A stretch of 64,000 nt of DNA from CAYQTL01 sp964420405 (GCA_964420405.1 CAYQTL010000008.1:71226-135225), one strand, 5' to 3'. Shown: positions 51,852 to 60,922, counted from the first letter of the stretch. Notes: generated by a model not told the origin, from the letters alone. Numbers and translations: made by a program.

Positions 51852-53947
51852 GACGCGCCTCCGTCCAGCAGCCGCTTCGCGGTCTCTGCGGCGGGGTCCC
51901 GCAGGGAGGCGAGCTCCGCCAGCAGACGCCTGCCGTCGTCGGTGCCCATCCGTGCCGCCGCGGCCGCCACCGCCTGCCACACCGGGGTGAGCCGGAACGG
52001 GTGCTTCCACTGGGCCAGCCCGGCGAGGCGCCGCAGCTGCTCCACCACCTCCGGCTGCGGGTAGCCGCCGAGCACCTCGATCAGCTCCACGGTCTCCGGC
52101 GACCGCAGCTCCCCGCCGCGGACCGCCTCCAGGCGTCGGGCGAGCATCCTCCCGACCTCCGGGTGGTGCATCCGCGAGACGATCGCCAGCCCCTCGCGCC
52201 ACGCCAGCCCGTCGTCGTTCTCGACCAGCCGGCGGATGCCCTCGAGCGCCCGTGCGTCCTTCTCCGCGAGCAGGCTCCGGACGGCCTCGGACACCACCCG
52301 GGGATCGTCGTGACGCACGAGCGGCGCGATCCGCTCGACGACGCCCGTCGCCCGCAGCCGGCGTAGCAGCAGAATCGCGTTCCGCACCACGAACCACCGG
52401 CGGTCGTCGAGCAGCTCGGTGACGCCCGGGGCCGCGGGCGGGCCGACCGCGACCACCATCTCGAGCAGTCGCCGGCGCCGTGACAGGGACTCCTCTCCAC
52501 GGACACCTTCGAGCAGCGCCGGCACCAGCCGGGGACCGAACAGCGCCACGATCCGCGACACGTCGTGCCGCCGGTCCTTGCCCCACACGCTCAGCGCATC
52601 GAGCAGCGCGGCGATCCCGTCCCGCCCCGTGATCCTCCCGATCAGGTGCGGCGCCTCTCCCGCCAGCAGGTCCCGGGCCACCGTCCCGGCCTCGCGCAGC
52701 TCGCCGAGCTCCACGTGCTCGAAGTAGCTCGCCGTCAGCCGCTCGCCGAGCACGCCGGCGAGGAACGAGCGCGGCCACATCCGGTACGCCACCCGCAGCA
52801 CCAGGTCGAGACGGCCGCGGACCGTCCGTTCGTCGAACTCCTCCGCCGGGTCCTCCGCGGGCCGCATCTCCGCCAGGAACCGCCGCATCGACGGATGCTC
52901 GACGTACGGCAGGGACACCGCCGGCGCGCGGCGGCCGAGCCGGATCCCGGCCTCCAGCGCGAGCAGCCGCGCCCGCGTGCGCTCCTCGGCGGTGGCCTCC
53001 GTCACCCGCCGGCTCAGCGGCCGGTCCGGGTCCGGCTCGGCGATCCTCGCCAGCAGCCGCGCGGCGGCCGGCGGCAGCCGACGGCCGAGCCGGAGCACCG
53101 TCTCGACCCCGTCGAGGAACAGCCGGGTCGACAGAATCTCGGGCAGCCGGGACCGCAGCGAGCCCGGCGGGTCGGCGTGCTGCACCATCAGTCGCGCGAG
53201 CTCGCGCTGGTTCTCCGGTCGCACCAGCCGGACCATCTCGTCGACGCCGGCGAGCAGTGCCAGCCCGTCGAGGGCCGCACCGCCCTCCTCGGCCTCGCCG
53301 AGCATCTCCGAGACGTGGTCCACCAGCAGCTGCAGGAAGCCGAATGGGTCGCCCGCGCCGTCGACCATCTCGGCCATGTCGGCAGCCGACAGGCCACCGC
53401 CTTCGCCGTCGACCAGGGCGCCGCCCGTCATCCTCTCGACCAGCCGCGACCACAGCCCGCCGCCCCCACGGACCGCGCCCGACGCGATGCCGTCCGACAG
53501 CACGAACCAGCTCGGATCCAGGGTCACCAGCTCGACGCCCCGGATCTCCTCGGCCTCCTCCAGCACGCGCTCGCGGTCGTCCTCGTCGGGGCTGTCGCGC
53601 AGCGTCATGACCAGGCCCAGGAGCCGCTCGGCGGACTCCCTGCCGATCGGGGGCCGCACCGCGAACCCGATCACACCGAGCTGGAACAGCTGGCTGGCGA
53701 GCCGTTGGGTCCGCTTCCCTGCCGCACCGAGGTCGCCGTCGCGCAGCGCGAACCCGGTCGGGGCGACCTGCAGGAGCCACGACCGCGCCGGGAGGTCGGC
53801 GGCGAGCCGGACCATGTCGGCGATGGCCGGCGCGACCGCGGGGTGGTCCTCGGGGTAGAACCGCAGCTGTCGCCGGGCGACGTCGAGCGCGATCAGCCAC
53901 TCGCCGAGGACGGCGGGGGCCGGCGTCGTCGGGCCGCTGCCGGTCAT
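51848..53947 (-). CDS. HEAT-repeat protein paired with the HD-GYP protein
   Basis: 699 residues. Residues ~14-150 carry the same YxxxHP-type N-terminal pattern as its partner (FYPEDHP, 30-36). The middle is helical and acidic. Residues ~450-690 form HEAT-like alpha-alpha repeats (GVTELLDDRRWFVVRNAILLLRRL; VERIAPLVRHDDPRVVSEAVRSLL), a protein-binding scaffold. ATGA overlap with the downstream gene implies equal expression. A CATACT -10 box (53954-53959) sits six bases before the ATG. Confidence 0.75.
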   Translation of the reverse strand: MTGSGPTTPAPAVLGEWLIALDVARRQLRFYPEDHPAVAPAIADMVRLAADLPARSWLLQVAPTGFALRDGDLGAAGKRTQRLASQLFQLGVIGFAVRPPIGRESAERLLGLVMTLRDSPDEDDRERVLEEAEEIRGVELVTLDPSWFVLSDGIASGAVRGGGGLWSRLVERMTGGALVDGEGGGLSAADMAEMVDGAGDPFGFLQLLVDHVSEMLGEAEEGGAALDGLALLAGVDEMVRLVRPENQRELARLMVQHADPPGSLRSRLPEILSTRLFLDGVETVLRLGRRLPPAAARLLARIAEPDPDRPLSRRVTEATAEERTRARLLALEAGIRLGRRAPAVSLPYVEHPSMRRFLAEMRPAEDPAEEFDERTVRGRLDLVLRVAYRMWPRSFLAGVLGERLTASYFEHVELGELREAGTVARDLLAGEAPHLIGRITGRDGIAALLDALSVWGKDRRHDVSRIVALFGPRLVPALLEGVRGEESLSRRRRLLEMVVAVGPPAAPGVTELLDDRRWFVVRNAILLLRRLRATGVVERIAPLVRHDDPRVVSEAVRSLLAEKDARALEGIRRLVENDDGLAWREGLAIVSRMHHPEVGRMLARRLEAVRGGELRSPETVELIEVLGGYPQPEVVEQLRRLAGLAQWKHPFRLTPVWQAVAAAAARMGTDDGRRLLAELASLRDPAAETAKRLLDGGAS

Positions 53948-54141
53948 GAGGGGAGTATGGCCTCTCCCGGCGTCCGCGGTGAAGCCCCCGCGCGTCCGTG
54001 CCGTGACGCGTCGCGACAGTGGAAGCGCGTCCAGGTGCGATCGTTTTGAGGTGGGGAGGCGGCCGTGTCCGGTCGCGCGTGACGTCGGTCCGGAGCTGGG
54101 CGCACCATCGCGCGGTCGAACGGAACCCGTGTCGGCGGGCG

Positions 54142-55401
54142 TCAGGGATCGGGAGGGTCGTCGACGGCGGCGACGCTCGGCGGCTCGGCGGCGAGGCTCG
54201 CGGCGACCCGGTCCGCCTCCTCCATCACGCGCAGGATGTTGCCCCCCGCCACCATCGCCAGCTCCTCGCGGAGCCACCCCCGCCGCGCCAGCTCGGCGAG
54301 CAGCGCCGGGTACCCGCCGACGTCGGACAGCCCCTCGGGCAGCCCGGAGATCCCGTCGAAGTCGGAGCCGAGGCCCACGTGGGCGACGCCCGCCACCTCG
54401 CGCACGTGGTCGACGTGGTCGGCGAGCTCGGCCAGCGTCACCGTCGGCGCGGGGTGGTCGTGCCGCCACGCCTCGACACCGGCCGCCGCCACCTCATCGT
54501 CCCCCGGGTGCAGCGACTCCAGGCGCGCGCGCTCGGCCTTCACCGACGCCCACCACTCGGTGTAGGCCCGCGACACGAAGTAGGCGCCGAAGTTCACCAT
54601 CACAACCCCACCGTTGCCGGCCAGGCGACGGAGAACGTCGTCGGGGACGTTTCGGGGGTGCGGATTGACCGCCCGGACGCCCGAGTGGGAGAAGATCACC
54701 GGCGCCCGGCTGGCGTCGAGAGCGTCGTGCATCGCCTCGGCGGAGACGTGGGAGAGGTCCACCAGCATGCCGAGCCGGTTCATCTCCCGCACGACCTCGA
54801 CACCGAACGGGCCGAGGCCGCCGACCCTCGCCGGTGCCGTCGCGGCGTCGGCCCATGCGGTGCCGGTCCAGTGGGTCAGCGTCAGGTAGCGGACGCCGAG
54901 CCGCCGCAGCTGCCGCAGCACCCCGAGCGAGTCGTCGATGCAGTGCCCACCCTCGACCCCGAGGAGCGACGCGATCCTCCCCTCCCCGTGGGCCCGCCGG
55001 ACGTCGGCCGCGGTCCAGGCCAGCTCGAGCTCCGCGGGGTACCGCGCGACCATCCTCTCGACCAGGTCGATCTGCTCCAGCACCGCCGTGACCGCCTCGC
55101 CACCCTCGAGGCTGACCGGGACGTAGACCGACCAGAACTGCCCCCCGACGCCGCCCGCATCAAGGCGGGCGAGGTCGGTGTGCATCCTCGGCTCGAGCCC
55201 CGTGGTGTCGCGGAGGTCGAGCGCGTCGAGATCACCGCCGAACCGCTCCCGGATCTGCCACGGCGCGTCGTTGTGCCCGTCCACCAGCGGCGTCCCGGCC
55301 AGCACCTCGCGCACCAGCTCCGGAACGGGGTCCGCCGCCGCGGCGGTCACGGTCCACGCCGCCAGCATCAGCGCGCAGGCGAGCCGGACCGGACGGATCA
55401 T
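54142..55401 (-). CDS. Secreted membrane dipeptidase (peptidase M19)
   Basis: Zinc-dependent dipeptidase acting outside the cytoplasm. 419 residues with a signal peptide cut near TAAAAD. Zinc ligands are in VDGHNDAPWQ, the bridging Glu in GVEGGHCI, and His in DLSHVS and FSHSGVRAVNPHPRN. GLGSDFDGI is the conserved active-site Asp region. The ATG at 55401 overlaps the yccF stop (ATGA). It fits a protein-degrading lifestyle. Confidence 0.93.
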   Translation of the reverse strand: MIRPVRLACALMLAAWTVTAAAADPVPELVREVLAGTPLVDGHNDAPWQIRERFGGDLDALDLRDTTGLEPRMHTDLARLDAGGVGGQFWSVYVPVSLEGGEAVTAVLEQIDLVERMVARYPAELELAWTAADVRRAHGEGRIASLLGVEGGHCIDDSLGVLRQLRRLGVRYLTLTHWTGTAWADAATAPARVGGLGPFGVEVVREMNRLGMLVDLSHVSAEAMHDALDASRAPVIFSHSGVRAVNPHPRNVPDDVLRRLAGNGGVVMVNFGAYFVSRAYTEWWASVKAERARLESLHPGDDEVAAAGVEAWRHDHPAPTVTLAELADHVDHVREVAGVAHVGLGSDFDGISGLPEGLSDVGGYPALLAELARRGWLREELAMVAGGNILRVMEEADRVAASLAAEPPSVAAVDDPPDP

Positions 55402-55790
55402 CCGCCGGTGCCCCCGTGCACCTTCCGCAGCTCCCGGCCCAGAGGCAGCAGCGCCATCGGGATCAGCTTGACGTGCTGCTTCGCGAACGGGATGCCGATC
55501 ACGGTGATGGCCAGGATCGCGGCGTGGACCAGGTGGACGAGCGCGATCTCCCAGCCGAACACGATCAGCCACAGCACGTTCAGCACCACCCGCAGGGGCG
55601 AGTCGGCGTCCTCGGCGGTGACCAGCCGGCGGCCGAAGGGAGCGAAGGTCGCGACCCCCAGCTTCATCGACTGGATCCCGAACGGGATTCCGACGATCGT
55701 CAGACACAGCCCGAGGCCGCCGACGATGTAGCCGAGGCCCGACAGGAAGCCGCCGAACACGAGCCAGATGATGTTGCCGAGCAGGGACAT
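55398..55790 (-). CDS. yccF: YccF-family inner-membrane protein
   Basis: 130 residues. Two copies of a YccF (DUF307) element: IIWLVFGGFLSGLGYIVGG with TIVGIPFGIQSMKLG, and LNVLWLIVFGWEIALVHL with TVIGIPFAKQHVKL. Four transmembrane helices. Function unknown. It leads the dipeptidase gene; GGGAGGAG lies upstream of the ATG. Confidence 0.9.
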   Translation of the reverse strand: MSLLGNIIWLVFGGFLSGLGYIVGGLGLCLTIVGIPFGIQSMKLGVATFAPFGRRLVTAEDADSPLRVVLNVLWLIVFGWEIALVHLVHAAILAITVIGIPFAKQHVKLIPMALLPLGRELRKVHGGTGG

Positions 55791-55820
55791 TGCAGGCTCC
55801 TCCCGCCTCCACCGGACGTG

Positions 55821-56225
55821 TCACCGATGGGGTTGCTGCGCCCGCCAGCTCGCCCAGTGGGCGCGCCGCCCGTCACCGTCGGCGCCCGGCGGGATCAGGT
55901 CGTGGACCTCGGCGAAGCCGGCGGCCCACTCGGCCGGCGGCAGGTCGTCCCCCACCACCAGCAGGTCGGCCCCGTTGGGGTTGGCGGGCTCGCCGACCAG
56001 CACCACCGGCTCGGCCACCGGGCCGAGCGACGGCTCCCACGCCACGTGCGGCACGAAGGCGAGCTTGCGGAACGTCCACAGCCACTCGTCGAGGACCTGT
56101 CGGCGGCCCTCGTCGGCCACCCAGACCACCATCCGGCGCCCGGTCAGATAGAGGTCCTCGACCAGGGCCGCCAGCTCGCCCGCCCGCTTGGAGCCGCTCA
56201 GCTCGTGCAGATGCAGCGTCGTCAT
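55821..56225 (-). CDS. holC: DNA polymerase III chi subunit
   Basis: 134 residues. Links the clamp loader to single-strand-binding protein. GRRMVVWVADEGRRQVLDEWLWTF, FVPHVAW, PVVLVGEPANPNGADLLVV and the final acidic helix match HolC. A -10 box TACACT ends eight bases before the ATG, so it is probably leaderless. It is 30 bp upstream of yccF. Confidence 0.82.
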   Translation of the reverse strand: MTTLHLHELSGSKRAGELAALVEDLYLTGRRMVVWVADEGRRQVLDEWLWTFRKLAFVPHVAWEPSLGPVAEPVVLVGEPANPNGADLLVVGDDLPPAEWAAGFAEVHDLIPPGADGDGRRAHWASWRAQQPHR

Positions 56226-56233
56226 CGACGAGA

Positions 56234-56239
56234 AGTGTA
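56234..56239 (-). promoter_or_regulatory. Candidate -10 box for leaderless holC
   Basis: TACACT, eight bases before the ATG at 56225; no ribosome site between. Confidence 0.4.
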
Positions 56240-56506
56240 CCGGGGCCGAGGAGCGCGCGCAGGCAGAGGTGTCGAAGGTGTTGAGGTGACACCGTGTGAA
56301 GGTGGCGCTGCGTGGCGCCGCCCCGCCGTTTCAACGGGCGGAACGGGACGGTCACCGTGGCCGGCTTCCACCGGGGATCAGGCTCGCACGCTCCGATCCA
56401 CACGACCGTCGCACCGTCACACCTCCGTACCGGTTCGGGACCGGGATCGCGACCGGACTCCGCCTCCTCGTCGCCCACCGGTCGCCCCATCCTCGCCACG
56501 AACAGC

Positions 56507-56527
56507 TACCATGCTCCCCTCAGGAGA
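56507..56527 (+). promoter_or_regulatory. murA -10 box and ribosome site
   Basis: TACCAT (56507-56512) followed by AGGAGA (56522-56527) and the ATG at 56534, a short but ordinary leader. A single family A-like G-run patch lies upstream at 56428-56457. Confidence 0.4.
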
Positions 56528-56533
56528 CGATCC

Positions 56534-57853
56534 ATGACGCCAGGCCTGCTTCCCGACGACCACGACGCCAGCTACGTGATCCGCGGCGGCCGGCCCGTCG
56601 GCGGCACCCTGCGGCCCGGTGGGAACAAGAACGCCGCACTGCCGATGATCGCCGCCAGCCTGCTCAGCGAGGAGCCGGTGGCGCTCTCCAACGTGCCGGC
56701 GATACGAGACGTGGCGGTGATGCTCGAGCTGGTGCGGACGCTCGGGGTTGAGGTCCGCGACGACGGCGACGGCCGCTGGACGCTGGATGCCTCGGACGTC
56801 GCGCAGAGCCAGGCGGATCCGGTGCTGGCCGGCGAGATCCGGGCCTCGTTCCTGCTCGCCGGACCGCTGCTGGCGCGGTTCGGACACGCGGTCCTGCCGC
56901 GCCCCGGCGGCGACCGGATCGGCCGCCGACCCCTGGATACCCACGTGCACGCGTTCCACGAGCTCGGCGCCGACGTCGACGTGCAGCCCGACCGCTACGT
57001 CCTCACCGCGCCCCGCGGCCTGCGGGCGACCGACCTGTTCCTGCACGAGATGAGCGTGATGGCGACCGAGAACGCGGTCATGGCGGCCGCCCTGGCCCGC
57101 GGCACGACGGTGATCCGGAACGCCGCCTCGGAGCCCCACGTCCAGGAGCTGTGCCGGCTCGTGGCACAGATGGGCGCCGGCATCCAGGGCGTCGGCACCA
57201 ACACGCTCACGATCGAGGGCACCGCGGAGCTCGGCGGCGCCGACGCCCGGATCGGCCCCGACCCGGTGGAGGTCGGCAGCTTCGTCGGCCTCGCCGCGGT
57301 CACCGGCGGCGCGCTCCGGGTCGTCGACGCCGAGCCCCTGCGGCACCACCGGATGACGCGGATCGCGTTCGGACGTCTCGGCATCCGCTGGGAGGTCGAC
57401 GGTGACGACCTGGTCGTACCACGCCACCACGAGCTGGTCGTCGAGGAGGCCCTGCACGGCGCGATCCCGAAGATCGACGACGGGCCGTGGCCGGCGTTCC
57501 CGCCGGACCTGACATCGATCGCGGTGGTGCTCGCCACGCAGGCGCGGGGCACCGTCCTGATCCACGAGAAGATGTTCGAGAGCCGCCTGTTCTGGGTCGA
57601 CCGGCTGATCGCCATGGGCGCCAGGATCATCCTCTGCGACCCTCACCGGGCGGTGGTGGTGGGTCCGGCGACGCTCCACGGCCAGAACCTCGCGAGCCCT
57701 GACATCCGGGCCGGCATGGCGCTGGTGATCGCCGCCCTCTGCGCCGAAGGCGAGAGCGTGATCCACAACGTCCGCCAGGTCGAGCGCGGCTACGAGGCAC
57801 TCCACCATCGACTGAGGTCCCTCGGCGCCGACGTCGAGCGCGTCGCCGGGTGA
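56534..57853 (+). CDS. murA: UDP-N-acetylglucosamine 1-carboxyvinyltransferase with Asp at the fosfomycin-target position
   Basis: Adds enolpyruvate to UDP-GlcNAc, the first committed step of peptidoglycan synthesis. 439 residues. The substrate Lys/Asn pair is Lys32-Asn33 in GGNKNAALP. The active-site loop reads RPGGDRIGRRP: Asp127 replaces the Cys (Cys115 in E. coli) that fosfomycin alkylates. MSVMATENAVMAA, ASEPHVQELCRLV, PPDLTSIAVVLA and SPDIRAGMALVIAAL are MurA signatures. Divergent from holC. Confidence 0.94.
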   Translation: MTPGLLPDDHDASYVIRGGRPVGGTLRPGGNKNAALPMIAASLLSEEPVALSNVPAIRDVAVMLELVRTLGVEVRDDGDGRWTLDASDVAQSQADPVLAGEIRASFLLAGPLLARFGHAVLPRPGGDRIGRRPLDTHVHAFHELGADVDVQPDRYVLTAPRGLRATDLFLHEMSVMATENAVMAAALARGTTVIRNAASEPHVQELCRLVAQMGAGIQGVGTNTLTIEGTAELGGADARIGPDPVEVGSFVGLAAVTGGALRVVDAEPLRHHRMTRIAFGRLGIRWEVDGDDLVVPRHHELVVEEALHGAIPKIDDGPWPAFPPDLTSIAVVLATQARGTVLIHEKMFESRLFWVDRLIAMGARIILCDPHRAVVVGPATLHGQNLASPDIRAGMALVIAALCAEGESVIHNVRQVERGYEALHHRLRSLGADVERVAG

Positions 57854-57877
57854 GTGCGCATCCTCTCCCGACCCGGA

Positions 57878-57980
57878 CTCCGATCCCGGTCCCGTTGCCG
57901 ATCCCGACGCCCCAGCTCGAGCTCCGACCGCCACCGTCACCGTGGGTGGCGAGAGGCACCGGATCGGGATCGGAGCGAGG
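57878..57980. repeat. Family A inverted repeat, copy A9
   Basis: CTCCGATCCCGGTC (57878-57891) is inverted at about 57962-57975 (13 of 14). Further TCCCG units follow the left arm to 57913. It is between two plus-strand genes, murA and the beta-helix gene. Confidence 0.65.
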
Positions 57981-58095
57981 ACGCCCGACAGCGACCACCA
58001 CGCTGTGTGACGCACCTCACCCGCCGTCGCGTCCGGGCACGGATCCGTCGCGTGCGTGGCTTCCCGCTTCGCCCGCCGGGGCCGATCATGAGACC

Positions 58096-59397
58096 ATGCA
58101 CAGCCCACCGGCCGTCGTCGCCGTCTTCCTCCTGCTCGCGGCCGGCACCGTCGCGGCCACCGACCCGTGCGCCCCGCTCCCACCGCCGACCGGAGCCACC
58201 GTCACCGTCACCCCGGCCCAGGCCGACCAGCTGCGCGGCATCGTCGCCTCGTCAGCGACCGGGACGACCATCCTCCTGACGGACGGCGTCTACCAGATGG
58301 ACGGCGGCGACTGGATCCACCGGCTGGTGTTCGACACACCCGGGGTGACGCTGCGGTCCGCCTCCGGCGACCGCGATGCGGTCATCCTCGATGGCGGGTA
58401 CGGCACCGACGAGCTGGTCTCCGTGTACGCCTCCGAGGTGGTGATCGCCGACCTGACCCTGCGGCGGGCGTACCACCACCCGGTCCACGTCACCGGGCCG
58501 GGCGCCCCGATCAGCGGCGTGGTGCTGCACAACCTCCGGATCGAGGACCCCGGCCAGCAGGCGGTGAAGGTCAACCCCGACGGCACCGGCGCCGGCATCG
58601 CCGACTGCGGCGTCATCCGGTGCTCGGAGATCGTGCTCACCGACGCGGGCCGCGGCCACGTCCGGGACGACTGCTACACCGGCGGGGTCGACGCCCACGC
58701 AGCGACGAGCTGGCACCTGCACGACCTCTGGATCGAGGGTTTCTGGTGCCCAGAGGGGCTGTCCGAGCACGGCGTCCACTTCTGGCGCGCCTCGTCCGAC
58801 ACCCTGGTGGAGCGGGTGACGGTCCTGGACTGCGCGCGCGGGATCGGGTTCGGGCTCGGTCCGTCGGCCGCCGACGGGCACTCCGGCGGCACCATCCGGA
58901 ACTGCGCCGTCGCCGCCGCCGACTCCCGTCTCGACGCCTCCCAGCACGGCTTCGACAGCGGCGTCGGTCTCGAGTCCGCGCCCGGCGCGGCGGTGCTGCA
59001 CGTGACCGTGGCGTCGGCCTTCGCCCCCCGCTCGTCGTCCGTCGAGTGGCGGTGGCCGTCGACCACGGTCGAGGTTTCCAACGTCCTCACCACCGACCGG
59101 CTCCTCGCCCGTGACGGCGCGACGGCGGTGCTCACCGGAAACCTCGACCACGTCCCCGTCTCCTGGTTCCGAAGCGTGGCCTCGGGCGACCTCCATCTCG
59201 TCGCGGCGGCGACCGGCGCGGTGGACGCAGGCGTCGCCCTGCCGCCGGGACGCTGCGACCGGGACATCGACCACGAGGTTCGGGACGCCTCTCCCGACGT
59301 CGGCGCCGACGAGGTGGTCGACGGCATCTTCTCCGACGGCTTCGAGTCCGGCGGCTTCGCCGCCTGGTCGGACTCCGTGCCGGGGCAGCGGTCCTGA
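58096..59397 (+). CDS. Secreted beta-helix protein with C-terminal FSDGFESG motif
   Basis: 433 residues. Signal peptide cut near TVAATD. Residues ~45-380 form a pectin-lyase-like beta-helix (VVIADLTLRRAYHHPVHV, VLHNLRIEDPGQQAVKV, HLHDLWIEGF, GTIRNCAVAAADS). The C-terminus has DVGADE, then GIFSDGFESGGFAAWS, a short motif found at the ends of many secreted proteins of such lineages. No clear ribosome site before ATG 58096. A polysaccharide or surface role is likely but the substrate is unknown. Confidence 0.78.
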   Translation: MHSPPAVVAVFLLLAAGTVAATDPCAPLPPPTGATVTVTPAQADQLRGIVASSATGTTILLTDGVYQMDGGDWIHRLVFDTPGVTLRSASGDRDAVILDGGYGTDELVSVYASEVVIADLTLRRAYHHPVHVTGPGAPISGVVLHNLRIEDPGQQAVKVNPDGTGAGIADCGVIRCSEIVLTDAGRGHVRDDCYTGGVDAHAATSWHLHDLWIEGFWCPEGLSEHGVHFWRASSDTLVERVTVLDCARGIGFGLGPSAADGHSGGTIRNCAVAAADSRLDASQHGFDSGVGLESAPGAAVLHVTVASAFAPRSSSVEWRWPSTTVEVSNVLTTDRLLARDGATAVLTGNLDHVPVSWFRSVASGDLHLVAAATGAVDAGVALPPGRCDRDIDHEVRDASPDVGADEVVDGIFSDGFESGGFAAWSDSVPGQRS

Positions 59398-59510
59398 CGC
59401 TGCCGCCGCCAACCGTCGCTGCCATCTTCCGCTGACGCTGTTCCTGCCGCTGACCCTGTCCCTGCCGCTGCATCGGGCACGGGCGCGGACACGGACGGGG
59501 CGCGGGGAGG
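59397..59510 (+). repeat. Family B intergenic repeat, copy B3
   Basis: AACCGTCGCTGCCATC, then CTGACGCTG/CTGCCGCTG hexamers, then CTGCATCGGGCACGGGCGCGG. The convergent gap between the beta-helix gene and nfuA. Confidence 0.7.
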
Positions 59511-59548
59511 GACGGCCGGGGCCACCGGCGGGCTGCGCGCCGCCGGTG

Positions 59549-60118
59549 CTACCGGTAGTAGGGCTGGCTGCCCGCGTCGTGGTCCGTCACGTCGACCACG
59601 CGTTCGATCTCGGGGACCTCGCGGGTGAGAACCTGCTCCACCCCCTCCTTGAGCGTGAACGAGGCGCTCGCACAGCCCTGGCAGCCGCCACCGAGCATCA
59701 CGTAGGCGGTGCTCCCCTCCACGTGGTCGAGCTCGATCCAGCCGCCGTGGGAGCCGACCACCGGCGTCACGTGACGGTCGATGGCCTCCTGGACCTTGCG
59801 GCTGACGGCGTCCTCCCAGCGGGGCTGCGCCTGCGGGTTGTCGATCTGGAAGCCCGCCCCGGTGTCGAGGGTCACGAAGTCGATCTTCGAGCCCTCCATC
59901 CACTCGGAGGTCTGCGGGTCGAGGAACACAGCGAGGCCGTCCAGCTCCAGGCGGACGTCGTTGTCCTCGGCGTCGACCTCGCGGACCAGGTGGATCTGGT
60001 ACCGGAACGTGTAGTTGCCGACCCTGACCGCCCGGATCCGGATCCCGGCGCACTCGTCGCCGGCCTCGGCCACGTGCTGTCGGAGGACGTCGAGCGCGGC
60101 GTCGGTGAACGTGATCAT
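59549..60118 (-). CDS. nfuA: NfuA-like iron-sulfur cluster carrier
   Basis: Carries Fe-S clusters to target proteins. 189 residues from ATG 60118 (GGGAGG six bases upstream). Residues ~1-100 are a degenerate A-type (IscA/HesB-like) domain lacking the usual Cys trio; residues ~110-180 are a NifU C-terminal domain with the cluster-binding CxxC in GGGCQGCASA. This two-domain order is that of NfuA. Confidence 0.9.
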   Translation of the reverse strand: MITFTDAALDVLRQHVAEAGDECAGIRIRAVRVGNYTFRYQIHLVREVDAEDNDVRLELDGLAVFLDPQTSEWMEGSKIDFVTLDTGAGFQIDNPQAQPRWEDAVSRKVQEAIDRHVTPVVGSHGGWIELDHVEGSTAYVMLGGGCQGCASASFTLKEGVEQVLTREVPEIERVVDVTDHDAGSQPYYR

Positions 60119-60137
60119 GTCCAGCCTCCCAGGTTCA

Positions 60138-60166
60138 TTCATACCGCTCCCGCTGCGAAAATCCAA
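60138..60166 (-). promoter_or_regulatory. nfuA promoter
   Basis: -35 TTGGAT (60161-60166), a 17-base spacer, and -10 TATGAA (60138-60143), 19 bases before the ATG. Confidence 0.55.
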
Positions 60167-60287
60167 GGGGAGCACAGGTAGGGGAAGATCCCATGCGCCC
60201 CCTGTCAACCTCGCGGGCATCCCGCCGTCTCATCCCACGAAGCGGGGCCCGGAAGCACGTCAGCCCGGACCGAAGGAGAAGAGCACC

Positions 60288-60734
60288 ATGAAGCGTTGGA
60301 TTCTCGCCCTCGCCGCCCTCGCGATCGTCACGCCAGCCGTCGCGCACGACGGCCCCCACGCCGACGTCGCGCGGGACGCGGTGATCCAGTTCCTCGTGCT
60401 GGATGCCGACCAGATCGCCGCATGGGACCAGCTGGTCGCCGATCGCGACGCAGCCGCTGATCCGATCCGCCAGGCCCTCGCGGACGTGCAGCAGCAGATC
60501 GACGACCTCTTCGCCGCCGGCGACCCTGACCCGACCGAGGTCGGCCTGCTGGTGATCGAGCGCCGCGACCTCGGCCAGCAGCTCGCCGACGTGCACACGG
60601 TCTACGTCGACGGGTTCGAGGCGGTTCTCGACCCGGACCAGCTCGACCGGCTGGAGTTCATCCGCCGCGCCGACCGCGTGCAGCCGCTCATCCCCGCGTT
60701 CCGGATCTGGGGCTTCCTGCCCCCGCGCGGCTGA
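60288..60734 (+). CDS. Small periplasmic Spy/CpxP-like helical protein
   Basis: 148 residues with a signal peptide cut near AVAHDG. The mature part is helical and acidic with LDADQIAAWDQLVADRD and LDPDQLDRLEFIRR, two LTxxQ-like elements that resemble Spy/CpxP periplasmic chaperones. GAAGGAG precedes the ATG at 60288. The match is by pattern only. Confidence 0.65.
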   Translation: MKRWILALAALAIVTPAVAHDGPHADVARDAVIQFLVLDADQIAAWDQLVADRDAAADPIRQALADVQQQIDDLFAAGDPDPTEVGLLVIERRDLGQQLADVHTVYVDGFEAVLDPDQLDRLEFIRRADRVQPLIPAFRIWGFLPPRG

Positions 60735-60767
60735 GCACGGCGTCGTTTCCACCACAGGTCCGTTGCA

Positions 60768-60791
60768 GCGGGGCCCCCGAGCGGGCCCCGC
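60768..60791 (+). terminator. Terminator-like hairpin after the Spy-like gene
   Basis: A perfect 9 bp stem GCGGGGCCC (60768-60776 with 60783-60791), six-base loop, no U-run. It runs straight into a family B repeat. Confidence 0.55.
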
Positions 60792-60862
60792 GTCCGCGTC
60801 CTCGCCCGAGCCCGTGCCCGATGGCACTGGAGGCGCGGCGACAGCGCCAGGATCAAAGGCAG
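60788..60862 (-). repeat. Family B intergenic repeat, copy B5 (reverse)
   Basis: Reverse orientation: GCGTCCGCGTCCTCG, then CCCGTGCCCGATG, then GGCGACAGCGCCAGG. Convergent gap between the Spy-like gene and proC. Confidence 0.6.
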
Positions 60863-60922
60863 GGATCGGTGACCTCCTCGGGGTGGGTGACCGCGGTGGC
60901 GACGACCCGACCTCCCGTTCGA

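Noticed and set aside
51848..54469. 873-residue version of the HEAT protein
   Set aside because: The region beyond 53947 is intergenic and Arg/Gly-rich; the shorter start has a -10 box at the leaderless spacing.
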